From Drosophila miranda (lineage: Eukaryota; Arthropoda; Insecta; Diptera; Drosophilidae): DNA of 64,000 bases. A model generated the notes under the pieces. The model did not search any database. It was not told the DNA's origin and saw nothing but the letters and a program-made list of their open reading frames with translations. Location of the stretch: contig NW_022881603.1 of assembly GCF_003369915.1 (NCBI RefSeq), forward strand, positions 40,408,624 through 40,472,623, in the 5' to 3' direction. Below, one piece after another: positions 21,333-33,825 of this stretch. A program made the translations under genes and the position numbers. The number at the start of each line of letters is the position of its first letter. Positions within the stretch are counted from its first letter, which is position 1.

Positions 21333-21835
21333 GTCTGTTATAGCTCCAGCACTGTCGGGAGATGCCACTGTCAAAACAATTCCGAAGAACTTGGTCGAAG
21401 ACAAACAAACTGCTGTACTGCAGAGGGAAAATGGAGTAATTTTCGATAAGCGACCGTTCAAGATACACCTAGACAAAGGTTTGTTTCACACAGCTGCAGA
21501 AAAACATTCACTTCAAAAGTTTACATAACCACAACATAACATCCGATCTCCCCGTACCACCCACAGATAAAACATACTCCTGGTGCCTCTGTGGAAAGTC
21601 CAAATCGCAGCCGATATGCGATGGCACGCACAAGAATGAGTTTCTGAAAATAAAGCTGAGGTGAGTCGCTCACAGGTTTCTACGAGATATCTGTAGCCAA
21701 GTTCCTTTCCAGGCCAATACGGTTTAAGGTGGAGAAGTCTGGCGACTATTGGCTCTGCAACTGTAAGCAGACCTCCCACCGACCCTTTGTGATGGCACGC
21801 ACAAGCAGCCGGAAATCCAGGCAGCCGTTAAATAG
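21333..21835 (+). pseudogene. CISD3-type CDGSH iron-sulfur protein, frameshifted and 5' truncated
   Basis: Three exons with good splice sites: 21333-21478, 21567-21660, 21713-21835. The first visible exon ends in 'KRPFKIHLDK', the second holds the first 2Fe-2S site (CLCGKSKSQPICDGTHK), and the third starts the second site (CNCKQTSHRPF). In the T run at 21786-21788 one base is missing relative to the expected Cys codon: the next bases, one frame over, encode the rest of the CDGTH motif and run cleanly to a TAG at 21833-21835. The second cluster site and the C-terminus are thus lost. No first exon with start codon or mitochondrial presequence was found upstream, where repeats and the hAT lie. 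The family acts in mitochondrial iron-sulfur metabolism. The fly orthologue is probably CG3420, from memory. Confidence 0.85.
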
Positions 21836-22944
21836 TTTCCTGCTTACTTCTGCAGTACGTACATACATGAAATCAGAAATGCCTTTTTTGAGTCAAGCAA
21901 CATATTGATTTTATTCTAGATAATAGAACATTATTTATACACGCGATTAATAAATGCCTATCAATTGTGTACGAACACTATACTATGCACGACTCTTGGA
22001 TGAGTATGTCTTTGTATGTATATATTTAGTATGATTTTACAAGCATTAACAAAATATTTACAACGATCCCAAAACTAAGGGTTTGCTTTATGAGAACAGA
22101 ACCACTAAATGGTCCAACGAATAAACTTGAATATACAGCTCCAGTCGCACAACTAGCACATATAGTAGGGAATGTGTTCGAGAATCAAATAAAATAGAAA
22201 TGAAACGTGACGGTTTTTAGAAATTAGAAAGATGTTTGTGTTTATTTAAACTCTTTAACATTGTTCAATTTGTTCTACACATAGATATAGAACTAACAGA
22301 ATCGAGAGCAAAAATCACTTAAGATCTATATTCATATTATATTAGGCAGCCAATTTTTGTAGAATTTTGGAAATAGATAAATACAATTACAATGTTTGTT
22401 TTTCACATTGTACAACTTCGATTCATTTAATCGTCACATAAAACCATCAAAGTGATGAAATACAATGCATGAAAATGATAAATTTATTTAATTTCTTGAA
22501 AAGCATGTCAAAAAGAAGATAAGGAGCATCTTCCTTGAACTGAAGAACTTTTAACACTTTTTCGATGCACAGTAGTGAACAATTTTGTCAATGGGAGGAA
22601 TTGGTGGTTTACAATTTAGTGAATGTTTAGTTTATTCTGTCTGTTTGTTTTTGTTTGGATCCAGCTTAGGCACGATTTTAGAATAATTGAGCAGTGGAGC
22701 AGCATCAAATTCGAATCAAAAAAAAAAGGCAAATGTTTGGAAATGTTCAGGGGAGTTGCTGCTGGGGAGTTGACGAGTTTAGTGGCTGTTTGTTCGCGCG
22801 TATCCTTGTTATGTGGCCATTACTTGGGTTATTATGTTTCATACAACACGTGTGTGTCTATCTCTTGCTTATCCTCATGCTGGTTTGAAAATGTTTGCAG
22901 ACGTTGATGTGGTGTGTCGTGGGCTGTTTCGTTTTAAATAACTC
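21836..22944. other. Intergenic: 3' flanks of the CDGSH gene and Eb1
   Basis: The two genes converge here. The plus strand has AATAAA-type signals near 21947 and 22185 that could end the CDGSH transcript, and the minus strand would hold the Eb1 3' UTR. No other gene is supported; the ORF at 22623-22907 is low-quality and unlike any family I know. Confidence 0.6.
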
Positions 22945-25636
22945 CTAATACTCCTCATCTTCTGGTGGTGCATCGTCTGGGGGCGCAAAACCATCCTAGA
23001 AGTCCAAACATACACACAAAAAGAGAACATTAAAACTTACATAATAAATTTGCTGGGGCAGATGGTACCTCAGTCGCATAGAGTATGTCCAATATCTTTT
23101 GCACGAACGGAGTGGTCACCCCTTCCTCGGCCTCCTGGCAACTGCAAGATTGGATTAGATAGTTAGAAGGGATCTCATTGGGAACGGGTCACAAGTCTTA
23201 CAGTATTTCAATATCGCGCAATTTTGAGAAGTAAAAGTCGCGTTCTTTCTCCAAACCTTCCAGGTTTATGCGCATTACCATGACCTGATGAGAAAAGAAT
23301 TGTGATGAATGCAATCGCTGTGAAAAATGTTGTAGCTGTAGCTACCTCGCTGGACAGCTCGTCGATTTGCTGAGTACTGACGGCATTGCTCGCATCGATC
23401 TTCTTCACTGTTCCTGTGATATTGGTGGCGGTAGCCACTCTGCTATGAGACACTGTACTGCTCGTGCGCGGCAACACCTTGGAGACTGCTTAAATGGGCG
23501 ATACAAAAGTCAATATTAATATTTAACAACGACCACCGAATAACCAGCCGCAATCACGGGGTCAGGCAACGTATTTCCTTTCGATACAGATTTAACAAAC
23601 GTGAAGCACGTTCGAAACGCGAGAGCGTTTCGTCTTTTATGTGTGTGTGTTTATAGTTTGGAATCACTTTGGAAATGTGCATTCAGTTTTGTTAAACTAC
23701 GATAATATGAGGAATGTGAGGCGGAAGGGAGTATGATCTACATTGACGAAAGTATGCACAAATGTCTGACCATTGAGTGGGGGGGTAAATTGGAACTTAG
23801 AATATAGAGCTATGTAAATACGGGGATAGAGAAGATAGAGAGGGAACCAAACCAAAAACAACATACTGGGCTTTGCTGTTGCTGTCGTTGTCGGGCGCGT
23901 TGCTATCGCTGGGGTACGCCTGTAAGAGCTGGCCACGCCGCTGCTGCCCGTGCCGGGCAGGGACTTCACTGCACCCGAACCGAAGCCCATCGGCGCGCCC
24001 TCGCGCACTCCGCTGGCATCATAGTCCCTGCCATCGTAATTAGCATCGAAGAATTTTTTGAACCATTGCAAAAACTCGAAATTATCTTGGAAGCGACCCT
24101 TTATCAATTTGTCAATGGGTATTATCTAAAAATAAAATGTGTAAGAAATATGCAGAGAGCGGTGAGAGAGTGTGTGGTGGAGAAAAGCCCAATGCAAAAT
24201 GGTGGGAGGGGATACACAAACACAAAACCAACGAAAAACCTGGACATTACACAGAGAATACATCAAAAACGTCGTCGACAGTAACAGGTGGTGTTGTTTC
24301 TTTGGCAAGCCAAATGTTCAAAGACTTCTTCCGTCCGCAATGTTACGAGTGTGATGGGGAGGGGGATTATTGGGGTTTAGTACGGGTTTATAGTGGCGTG
24401 GGATGTAAGACAACAACAGTTCATCCGATTGGGACTCGAGTGTTTGGTTCAGGGATGCGTCTGGGTGTGCTTGTGCTTGGGTGTGTAGGTGTGTGCGGGT
24501 TGGCGGGTGCGTTTGGTTGGTGGGTGGTCGCCACGTGCTTCACGTTCGCTCGCATCTTTGAACTTGGATGTAACTTGGATAAACAAATAGTCGATGACCA
24601 ACACCAAAAGAAATTCGTTGCTTCACGCAATCCGCAAGCCGCACAAGTCCATACCCGGTTCATTAGCAGGGACGCTCGGCGCCAGGCGTTTGGGCTGGGG
24701 TGCCTGAGCTCCCTTACGATGCATCATGTGGATATCGTTGTGGACGCTGCCCACGCCGCTGCCTCCGTTGCTGATGATGGCACCGCCCGATCCCTTGCCG
24801 TTGCCCATTTGGACGCCGCCGCGCTTCTGCAGGGGCTCATACTCGCGTCCATCGTAATTGGCATTGAAAAACTTTTTAAACCATTGCAAAAACTCGAAAT
24901 TGTCTTGAAAACGTCCCTTTACAAGTTTATCAACTGGTATGATCTGTTGTTTGGGTTGAGGAGGTTGTTGATTTGCAACGGAAACGGCAGTTAGTTATGA
25001 CATTCAAGTAGTTGTTGTAGTGTGGTTGTTGTCAGACAGTCGAAAGCCGCGCATAACGAGTCAGCGCCAGTTCGGCAGTGCCGTTATGGGCGGCTTACAC
25101 TGTTCTCAATATCAATATCAATTGTCCGTGTCGCCACACCCCTCCGCAAAGAAGAGTGCGAAGGTGCCGTGGTACGTGTGTCAGGTGTTGGGTGTCGTGT
25201 ATCGTGTGGATGTGCATTAATCAAATCAAAACTCTCAAAGAAAATGTACAACTTAATCGATGTCGATGTTGATGTCGAGATGTCGGTCTCGATCCCTACC
25301 TTATCCACAGACATCTTTTTGAAGCCAGCCTGCAGTATCTTAAAATTCTGTATGTACTCATGCTCCAGATTGGTGCGGAATTTGACACGCTTGACGGGCA
25401 CTGAATTGGGGAACAGCATGTCCATGAACTGACAATATGCGGCACCTAAAAAGGTATCATTTTTTAATTACTAGTTCCCAGATGACTTCATCATCTCAGC
25501 TTCATGGGCACTTACCCGTGCAGAGCTCTTCGATTTTGGAGAACTGCGACTGGAGGCAACCGTTCACCCAGGCGAGCATGTCGTGCCGCGATAGGTTCTC
25601 TGAAGTCACATTTGTAGAGTACACGTTAACGGCCAT
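22945..25636 (-). CDS. Eb1: Eb1, microtubule plus-end-tracking protein (intact copy)
   Basis: Coding exons on the minus strand: 25636-25516, 25445-25300, then either A 24943-24655 or B 24125-23867, then 23488-23346, 23284-23202, 23141-23069, 22995-22945. All have GT-AG sites and matching phases. With exon B the product is 291 aa, which I recall as the length of melanogaster EB1; with A it is 301 aa. The N-terminal calponin-homology domain (from '[20 protein letters not shown]') binds growing microtubule ends. A Ser/Gly-rich linker follows, then the EB-homology coiled coil ('[20 protein letters not shown]'), which dimerises and binds SxIP partners, and the C-terminal EEY motif that recruits CAP-Gly proteins. 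No lesions were found. A 5' UTR exon lies at about 28420. Confidence 0.95.
23346..23488 (-). other. Eb1: Eb1 exon 4, containing the 12.6-kb duplication breakpoint
   Basis: Encodes the end of the linker and the start of the EB-homology domain. The second copy of the large duplication begins at the base equivalent to 23403, inside this exon, just before the 'KKIDASN' segment that opens the coiled coil. Confidence 0.85.
23867..24125 (-). other. Eb1: Eb1 alternative exon B
   Basis: Mutually exclusive with exon A. Both start with '[18 protein letters not shown]' and share 'WFKKFF.ANYDGR', the end of the calponin-homology domain, then diverge into different Ser/Gly/Pro linkers. Lengths 259 and 289 nt leave the same phase, so either splices into exon 4. 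Confidence 0.85.
24655..24943 (-). other. Eb1: Eb1 alternative exon A
   Basis: Paralogous to exon B with a His/Gly/Pro-rich linker ('[13 protein letters not shown]', '[14 protein letters not shown]'). The donor reads CCGG|gtatgg. It arose by an old exon duplication and was carried along in the array at 37303-37591. Confidence 0.85.
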
Positions 25637-27018
25637 ATTGCGCTGTTGTTGATTCTCGTAGTTATTCTTGAGCGATACTGAAATGAAACAAAGATCTCGA
25701 ATTAGTTGCTTAATTGTATGTGAGCTCTGCATATAAGGCACATATCCATCAATACCCCGAAGCCTCTGTGGCCCGTGTGGCCTGTGTGTGGGTGTATCCC
25801 GCCCCTCCCCGTACCAAACAAATGAACAACAACTTTTAATTACCCGGTTGCTAATAATTGTTTTGAAGATGGGGATGCATTCAAGCATTGCCCATGTGCG
25901 TGTTCAATATCAAGATCACGATAATGATCATGATAATGATCCGAGGACCAGGCCAGCGGCAGCCAGAAAATGATTACCGTTTCACCACTCGCCCCATGAA
26001 TTTGTAGAATTTGTGTTTCTTGTTTCTTACTTGGCAAATGATATGAAAGTTGCTTGGCCACTTTATTTGAATTATTAGACTGAAGTTCGGTTCGATTGTT
26101 CGGCTGGAAAAGGCTCTCTTTTCTGCATCAGCTATCTGCCAATTATGCCAAATGCTATACTAAATTTTGAATATTCCACCTTTGAAAGAGCTATTGGAAA
26201 GTGCCTGCTCTGATGCTCAACAAAATTTCAACAATATTATTTTAACAAGCGGAAATGATTCAATACAGATCAAGGAGTAGGCGAATGTATACACGCCTAT
26301 AGAAAGACCAAACCCTTCAACAGTACAAGAGCGGTGCAGTGCATACATATCCTATGATCAAACTCAACTAGGCATGAATCTTGAAGTCCCTTGCCGTTCT
26401 TGAAAACTTATGAGAGCATAGAAGAGGCCGTCTCGTAGGCACTTACTCGCAATGGAGTATATTTTTCTTCCGCCTCTAAATCGAATCGAATTGTTCGAAT
26501 TTCGCATAGCTCTACGATCTATTTTATTTGTTTTCTCTATGTTTTGAACTTCTATTATTAAAATCTGGCGATTAAGAAGGCATTAAACCCTCTAGATGAT
26601 TCTCGTGTGCCGCTTCGTTCGAGTCTCAAAACTTACGCGAGCATTAAATGCAATCAGGAGAAATGGAAGAACGCTCAGAGGCAGTCAGCAGCACTGGAGC
26701 GCGCGAAAAATGAACTTGCACTGTGGCTGGGCCTGGGTCTGGGGTCTGAGGCCTGCGGCTGAGCGACGGAGCTGCGTTGTCAACGCTTCGCTGCCGATGC
26801 TGACGTCTCAGTCACTGCTTTCTTGGAGATGAAGATTACTCATGGGCTGGGTCGGCCGTCCGGATTGACTGGCTGCCTGTCTGGTGGTCTGCCCGTCTGC
26901 CGGTCTTTGTCATTGTCCAACAAGCCAACATAGAAACGTGGGCCACAGCAGCCACGAAGCTGATAAAGAATTAGCCGGCATTTGGGAGCCAGCCTATAAA
27001 TATCCGACTCATTTCCCG

Positions 27019-27046
27019 AGTGTGTGTGTGTGTGTGTGTGTGCGCG
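27019..27046. repeat. (GT)n microsatellite in Eb1 intron 1
   Basis: Perfect GT run followed by GCGCGC, duplicated near 39667 in unit 2. It could serve to type the copies. Confidence 0.9.
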
Positions 27047-28419
27047 CGTTTGGGAGGCTTTCCACGCTACCTTCTCACTGTGCTATTGTGTGTGTGCCTA
27101 AAGTGCACCCGAAAGGGCGGAACTTCAATTCAAATGCAAGCGATTTGTTCCTAGTTTATTGATTTAAGTGCGCCCCAGCGGCAGCAGCAGCCTACAGGGG
27201 CAGCCACAATAGCCATGCCCCAAATACAACAAGTTGGGGATTGTGCTTTGTTATGGCTGTCGATTCCAAGGCGGCTACGCTGGGTGTGGGCGTGCTGGCG
27301 GGGCTACAGCGGAAGTTGTTTCCGCGCCAATTAGGCAGAACAAGCGCCGAATAGGAGAGCCATGAATGTAAGCCACTTTTGAGAGGGGGCGGGGAGAGCG
27401 AAACAACTTATCATATGTTCGTTAATGCTCGTTAATCCTCCATATTCGTATTGATAATATGAGACAATCTCCCCGGAAAAAAAGCGAGTGTTGAAGTGTG
27501 TCAAAAACAGAAAATAAATATGCGAATAATACGAGCAAAAACCGCCCGAAGACACAGACGAGTGCGTGTGTAAGTGGAGAAACCTAATGGAAGCCGAGAA
27601 GCGGCAAGAAGAGCCAACAGCCACCGAAAGAGCTGCGTCGGCGTCGTCGGGGTCGCCAGTGTTTTAATTTATCCAAAAAAATAGTAACACAATCTAAAAG
27701 AATCGAAGAAATGTTGGTAACTGGACCCACACAAACACGCACAGAGGGACACACACAAACACACATTTTACCACTTAACGACTGCGGGGGCTTGACACAT
27801 AGACCATGTAAGAGTTGACACATGGTTGACGTCATGGTAGTGGAAGCCAAAGCGGAAAACACAATCAACACCTGAAACCTGAATGAGCATAGGAAAATAT
27901 GGTCTCCTCTTTCGGAACGGCGGGGGAAGTGACGAGGCAGATTAGCCACTGCAATGGAATTTTTGCGGCCTCCGCTGACGCTGTTGCAAGTAAGCAGCAG
28001 CAGGCGGCAGCAGGCTCGCCAGCAGACATACACGCACACATGCAAGGACGACGCACTCACGAAAGAAATTTATTTTTGGAGGAGGGAACAGAGAACTGTA
28101 GCAGCAGCAGCGGCAGCAGCAGGCGACATTTAAATATACAACACACGCACACCAATGCACCAGATTCTCTTCCACAATGTACAGATATTTTCCCCTTTCA
28201 AGAGTGCACTTGAAGTTTTCGGCAAAGTTATTTTAAAATCGCCACATACTCTCCGCCACTCTCCGATGAACTTTCTTTTTTGCTGACGCTACTTCTAGAT
28301 TTTGCCATTTTCAAGTTTTTTTGTGCAAAAACAGGCAAAATAGCCGTAACATTTACCAGCACGCACACACAGATGAAACCAAGCCCACATACAGTCGTTC
28401 CGGCAAATAGTCCACTCAC

Positions 28420-28560
28420 CTTTATAGTTATTAACGAGTTTTAGTTAGAACTAATGTTCGATGATACTTTTAGTTTTATTTAGACTTGTGTTTTAACACG
28501 AAATGCGAAAAATATGCCGTGTGACAAATCGAGACGAGCCGCTTTGCTTTTTAGATTTGA
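28420..28560 (-). other. Eb1: Eb1 noncoding first exon and promoter region
   Basis: On the minus strand a donor CTATAAAG|GTGAGT lies at 28415-28419, and the matching acceptor is at 25678 ahead of the start-codon exon. The 2.7-kb intron between them (25678-28419) has CA/GT and CAG-rich simple repeats but no gene I can support. The transcription start is not resolved. The same arrangement repeats at 41068 and upward in the second unit. Confidence 0.5.
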
Positions 28561-30265
28561 CTAGTGTTGGAAATCATGAAAATCCACCTATTTTGTTCAT
28601 GATCGAAAATGACATTCCTCGATTTTGATATACGGCTTAGTATTTATAGGTAGCTAGCACCTTCAGAACAGAAAATATAATTTTTTACCATAAATTAATC
28701 AATTTTTTACAAGATTAGCTGATTTCAAGTACTTCCTTTGCTTGACTGTTTGATAAAATATGCTTAAAAGTGAGTTTGCCAAAATTTAATTTGCTTGCTA
28801 CTGGCAACTACACAGGGATGATTTTTGATACATGTCAACTACACGGGGATGAAATTTTCACAGAGACACCTGTCTACATCATTTTACTTGCACGTTGCGG
28901 GTAATTTGAACATTTGCATCCGAATCCGCAGTTTATCCGAATAAAAAAATACGTGTTAAGAAACAAATTATTTCCCATTTTGCAGGTCGCTTAATTTAAA
29001 AATATTTATTTTAGCTAAAATTCATTTCAAAAATAGATAGTCCATGGACCTTTACAGAAACAACAACAATTCACTTAACACTAATAAATGCAACAGTTTC
29101 AATATAGTGGCAGGACATTAAATGTCTATAAATGCACATATCCCAGTGTTAATTACACCCGCATGCAAATCAAATTTACATGCGGAAAACGCCAAACTTC
29201 GTGTCGTGTCCAGCATTGTTGAGGGCTGCCTTTAGGCTCAGGCCCAGCACTTGCCGTGTACTGGCCGGGTCTATGATGCCGTCGTCCCACAAGCGAGCGG
29301 TACTGTAGTACGGTGAGCCCTCTGCCTCGAACATTTCCACAATGGGAGCCTTTAGTTTCTGGGCCTCCTCCTCGGTGAACTCTTTGCCGGCTCGCTTCCG
29401 CTGATCTTGAGTGATTTGGGCCAATACATTGGCTGCCTGAGTGCCTCCCATCACAGAGATGCGCGAATTTGCCACATGTACAGGAATCTCGGCGAATAGG
29501 CCCGTCCGCACATCCCGTAGTTTCCAGCACCGTACGACCCACCAATTATCACTGTAAACTTGGGGACGTTTGCACATGCAACAGCTGTAACCATCTTAGC
29601 TCCATTTTTGGCAATTCCATTAGCCTCGGAATCGCGCCCAACCATGAAAACTAGCAAAGTGAAGAAGCATTCAGTCGGATGAAAGGAGTAGTCAGCCAAG
29701 TGGCGGTGCTAGCTCACCTGTTATGTTCTGCAGGAAGACCAAAGGAATCTTGAGCTGAATGAAATGGGCGCCCTTGAGGGCACTATCCGAGAAGAGGACA
29801 CCATTGTTGCCGACAATTCCTACCCTGTGTCCATAGAGCTTCGCAAAACCACAGACCAAAGTCTCGCCGAAAAGTTTCTTGAACTCGGTGAAGCGACTGC
29901 CATCCACGATTCGGGCAATTACATCGCGCACATCGAAGCTTTTGGTAAGATTAGGTCCCACAATGCCGTATAGCTCGCGGGGATCATAGCGCGGCTCTTC
30001 TACTGCAGCAGGAACATAAGTGTTGTCTTTCTTGAAGTTCGCTTGACTGGAGTGCAGCAGCTGGTCGTTATATGAGTTCGTGGCGGCAAATTCAGGTTGC
30101 TTACTATCTGGCGGGCCAAGTACAGAGCGTGCTCGTCGTCGACAGCATAGTGGTCCGTGACACCCGAAGTCTTGCAATGGAGATCAGCACCGCCCAGATC
30201 TTCGGCGGAAACGTCCTCTTTGGACGTTGACATGCAATAACTGCATCTTTCAAGAGGCGATGCAG

Positions 30266-32866
30266 TTACTGCACCGTCAAGTGGCCCGTGTGACACCAGC
30301 AGAAGGCTGTTACGCGCGGATCCCAGGCAAAACGCAGGCTGTCTATGTCACCCCTGATCAAGTTGTGCATAAATATCACACCAAGCATTTTTCTACGGTT
30401 AACTAAGGATGGGAGGTTTACTAATAGTAGTCTACTAGAGTAAGATGGGAGTAAAAAGTTTTTCTGTACTGATTCTATACGGTCCTGGTGTACTTTGTAC
30501 TGAGGGCACCATACACAGGAGCCGTATTCTAAGATCGGACGAACAAGCGAGGTATAGAGAGTCTTTGTTATATAGGGGTCGTCAAATTCCTTTGACCACC
30601 TCTTTATAAACCCAAGCACGCCCATGGCCTTATTTACCATGGTAGAAATGTGTTCGGAAAACTTTAACTTGGGGTCTAACATAACACCCAGATCATCCAC
30701 CAGGGTAATTCTCTCAAGAGAACCACCAAATAGGGTGTAGGGAGCCAACAAAGGGCTAGAACGATGAAATGTCATAACTTTGCATTTCGAGGCATTAAGG
30801 TGTAACAAGTTTGCACAACACCATGACTGAAAGTTATTGAGATCGGATTGCAAGCGAGAATGAAATGAAATGTCCTTGTACTGGACACAGAGTTTAACAT
30901 CATCCGCATACATAAGTACTCGAGAGTATGTTAATACTGAAGGTAAGTCATTAATAAAGAGTGTGAAGAGTAAGGGGCCTAGATGGCTGCCTTGTGGTAC
31001 TCCCGAAGAAACCTTTACTGGTAAAGAAAGGGAGTTTTTGAAGAGGACTCTTTGAGACCTAGAACAAAGATAGCTAGAAATCCATCTCAGGAGGTTGGGC
31101 GGAAACGCTAAAAGGTCAAGTTTATGCGCTAAAAGGGAATGGTTTACAGAGTCGAATGCTTTACTAAAGTCGGTGTAAATAACATCCGTCTGTAAGTTAC
31201 ATTGAAAGCCTTTAATAATGAAAGAGGTAAACTCTAACAAGTTCGTGGTGGTTGATCGCCGCCTTATAAATCCATGCTGAGTTGGAGATATAAGTGACTT
31301 GCAGAGATGTTGCAAGTGCGGAGTTAAAACCGTCTCAAACATTTTAGGAATAGCGGATAACTTTGCTATACCTCTATAATTTTTTGCATCAGACTTGCTA
31401 CCTTTTTTATGGAGAGGAATTATAAACGATTCCTTCCAGATCGGGGGGAAGCAAGAAGAATCAATGGACAGGTTGAATAGTTTAAGCAAAGGTCCACACA
31501 GAGCCTCGGCGAAGTACCTGAGTACACAACCTGGAACCCCGTCTGGACCCGGTGAAAACACCTGCTTAACTAGTCGAAGATCATGAAGTAGGGAACATTC
31601 ATTTAACAAGAGACTGAAAATGCCGTTCGACCTCGGTAAACCGTATGGGTACGGATGACCAGAGTAGCTTTCCTCAGAATAGCTGGTTTGGAAAAATTGG
31701 CAAAAAAGATCGGCAATTGCCTGATCATTATTTGCCGACGTATTACAAAATGATAGCGAGGATGGGTGTGCGGACGTTCTACGCTTACTGTTTACGAAGC
31801 TGTAAAACTGTTTAGGGTCCTGAGAAAAACGTATCCTGCATCGAGATAGGTAGTTCTTATAGCATTGAGCATTAAGAACTGAAAAGTTTGACCGAGCTAA
31901 TACATAGCGAGAGTGAGAAGTAGGAGAACCCACTTCTTGAAATTTTTTATAAAGTCTTGATTTTAAGTTTTTTAGACTGGATAACTCTTTGGTAAACCAA
32001 GGGGGTTTTCTAGATCTAGTCGGACAAGAAAGCGGGACACAAGAATCGAAAAATGTGCCAAGAGCATTGTAAAAAATGTTTGTGCCTTTTATGATATCAG
32101 TGCACAAGTACAAAGCGGACCAATCAAAATCCCTAATGAGGTTATTAAGCTTCGCAAACTCGGCTTTACGAAAGCAGCGGACACGTTCGGGCAGCCTACT
32201 CGACCGATCCAATACAGTTGGTCCTATATCTAGCGACACCTCGAAAGTAGGGTGGTAGGCGTCTTCAGTGAGCGGAAGGGCTCGGGTTAACAACACTATG
32301 GTCGGATCCGATACAAAGCACAGATCAAGCAATCGACCCAAGGAATTTTTCACATGGTTGACTTGAGACAGGGATAGGTCAAGCAAGCCGTCAACAAAGT
32401 CATGTCGTGACATGGGCACTAGGATACTAGACTCGTTTACCGAAGACCAAACAGTTCCTGGCAAGTTGAAGTCACCAAGAACTATCATACGATCTTTATC
32501 AGATAGCGAGGAAGAAACAGCGGTTAAAGCGGACAAGTGCTGCTCATAAATTGAAATATCCGAAGAAGGTGGGATATACGAGCAAGTAATGAATATAGCG
32601 AAAGCGGGAAGAATCAGTTTTACACACAGGAATTCCAGTTCCTGTTGAACTTGGACTGTGAAGTGTTCCGACGTGAAGTAAGAGTCCACTGCAATTAGAA
32701 CCCCCCCTGCACGTCGAGACGAACGGTCCTTTCTAAAAGTTGTGTACCGACCTGCCAAAACCTCGGAACTAAGAATGTCCGGCTTTAACCAGGTTTCAGT
32801 AAACACAATAACGTGGGAAGCAAATGCAACACTATCCCGGAAAAGAATGCTGAGCTTACTACGCAA
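30266..32866 (-). CDS. CR1-type LINE ORF2, copy a, C-terminally replaced
   Basis: 866 codons from the first ATG; the frame is open further upstream ('[10 protein letters not shown]'). Endonuclease: '[10 protein letters not shown]', 'AGGVLIAV', 'VLGDFNLPG'. Reverse transcriptase: '[10 protein letters not shown]', '[13 protein letters not shown]' and the catalytic 'MYADDVKL'. The native end is missing: after 'IRGDIDS' the frame runs into foreign DNA and stops. It differs from copy b at a few residues (Cys instead of Ala in 'LFCQFF', Leu instead of Pro in 'FSLLLNE'). Confidence 0.85.
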   Translation of the reverse strand: MRSKLSILFRDSVAFASHVIVFTETWLKPDILSSEVLAGRYTTFRKDRSSRRAGGVLIAVDSYFTSEHFTVQVQQELEFLCVKLILPAFAIFITCSYIPPSSDISIYEQHLSALTAVSSSLSDKDRMIVLGDFNLPGTVWSSVNESSILVPMSRHDFVDGLLDLSLSQVNHVKNSLGRLLDLCFVSDPTIVLLTRALPLTEDAYHPTFEVSLDIGPTVLDRSSRLPERVRCFRKAEFAKLNNLIRDFDWSALYLCTDIIKGTNIFYNALGTFFDSCVPLSCPTRSRKPPWFTKELSSLKNLKSRLYKKFQEVGSPTSHSRYVLARSNFSVLNAQCYKNYLSRCRIRFSQDPKQFYSFVNSKRRTSAHPSSLSFCNTSANNDQAIADLFCQFFQTSYSEESYSGHPYPYGLPRSNGIFSLLLNECSLLHDLRLVKQVFSPGPDGVPGCVLRYFAEALCGPLLKLFNLSIDSSCFPPIWKESFIIPLHKKGSKSDAKNYRGIAKLSAIPKMFETVLTPHLQHLCKSLISPTQHGFIRRRSTTTNLLEFTSFIIKGFQCNLQTDVIYTDFSKAFDSVNHSLLAHKLDLLAFPPNLLRWISSYLCSRSQRVLFKNSLSLPVKVSSGVPQGSHLGPLLFTLFINDLPSVLTYSRVLMYADDVKLCVQYKDISFHSRLQSDLNNFQSWCCANLLHLNASKCKVMTFHRSSPLLAPYTLFGGSLERITLVDDLGVMLDPKLKFSEHISTMVNKAMGVLGFIKRWSKEFDDPYITKTLYTSLVRPILEYGSCVWCPQYKVHQDRIESVQKNFLLPSYSSRLLLVNLPSLVNRRKMLGVIFMHNLIRGDIDSLRFAWDPRVTAFCWCHTGHLTVQ

Positions 32867-32901
32867 GCCTCTTACATTCTGATAGGTTACTAAAAGAGAA
32901 G

Positions 32902-33825
32902 TTAGTTTTTTGGAAAGGGGGAAGCAAGAAGGGAAGTTGAGGAAGAGGAAGTTGAGGTTGAGGGTGGCACACTGGAAAGATTTGGAAGAGATATGGGGGG
33001 CCTATTCTTCTTCTTAGCCTTAAACTCCTTCACCACCAAATGCTCCGGCCAAAATTTGGCGGAGCAAATGGCTTTTATTTTGCTTTGAATAAAAGCAATT
33101 ACATCATTAGATGTGAGGTCAGGGGCCAGCCGTGAAACAAAAACTTGTCGTTTTGGTGGGACTCCAACCAGTGGTTTAGTCACCACAGGCCTAGTACCTG
33201 TGGTGGCAATATCTGGAGGTCCGGAACGTCTATTTACTGGTGGGATCGGGATAGACGGGACAACTAGCGAACTTGCGGACACCACGGACACGGACGCTGC
33301 AGACGTACTTGGCTGCACATTCTCCGAGGCGATGAATTCGGCTACCGAATCTGCATCGCCAGCAGCTGTCGTTGCCCTTGGAGTGGCAAACGAGATCAAC
33401 TGCTGCACACTTGGAGTGGTCGGAGTCAGTTTTTCGGCGGCGCACGGCTGAGTGACGGTTGGCAATTGCAGATCCCGCGGAGTGACCTTTTTGCGCCTCG
33501 GAGACTCATTCAGCAGTCTTAAACCGCTAAACTGAGCCTCCATGGCTAGGAGCCGATCGTATTGGTTTTTAAAACCAACGGTCAGCTCCTTAAAGCCACT
33601 CCGCGTCTGCCTCATGAAAGCCACCATGTCTTTCTCCACCGCACGGCATGCCTCGCAACTGTAATGCAAGCCATTACGTTTGGCTATAGCATCACTCACG
33701 AGGCCAGAAAATCCAGCGCATTTTGCGTGCACTACGCTGTCGCAGAGCCAGCAGGGGACATTCGGCTGATCGTGGGTGATCTGCTTCTTACAGCTTTTTT
33801 TGGCACAGACCACAGCGTATTCCAT
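32902..33825 (-). CDS. CR1-type LINE ORF1, copy a
   Basis: 307 aa, starting 'MEYAVVCAKKSCKK'. A PHD-like finger (about residues 7-60) is seen with 'CWLCDSVVHAKC' and 'YSCEAC'. A short coiled region follows, then a Ser/Thr/Ala/Pro-rich stretch and a C-terminal 'RQVFVSRLAPDLTSNDVIAFI' segment resembling an RNA-binding fold. ORF2 follows downstream. The frame is open. Confidence 0.8.
   Translation of the reverse strand: MEYAVVCAKKSCKKQITHDQPNVPCWLCDSVVHAKCAGFSGLVSDAIAKRNGLHYSCEACRAVEKDMVAFMRQTRSGFKELTVGFKNQYDRLLAMEAQFSGLRLLNESPRRKKVTPRDLQLPTVTQPCAAEKLTPTTPSVQQLISFATPRATTAAGDADSVAEFIASENVQPSTSAASVSVVSASSLVVPSIPIPPVNRRSGPPDIATTGTRPVVTKPLVGVPPKRQVFVSRLAPDLTSNDVIAFIQSKIKAICSAKFWPEHLVVKEFKAKKKNRPPISLPNLSSVPPSTSTSSSSTSLLASPFPKN

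Noticed and set aside
23611..23630. Perfect small hairpin (CGAAACGC-gaga-GCGTTTCG) in an Eb1 intron
   Set aside because: Too short to call a structured RNA without conservation data; also present in unit 2 by duplication.
24137..24994. 285-codon plus-strand ORF (copy at 36785-37642)
   Set aside because: It runs antisense through Eb1 exon A and adjacent introns; the minus strand has the real exons with splice sites and family motifs.
33113..33451. 112-codon plus-strand ORF (copies at 45761 and 51772)
   Set aside because: Antisense to the Ser/Thr-rich part of the CR1-type ORF1.
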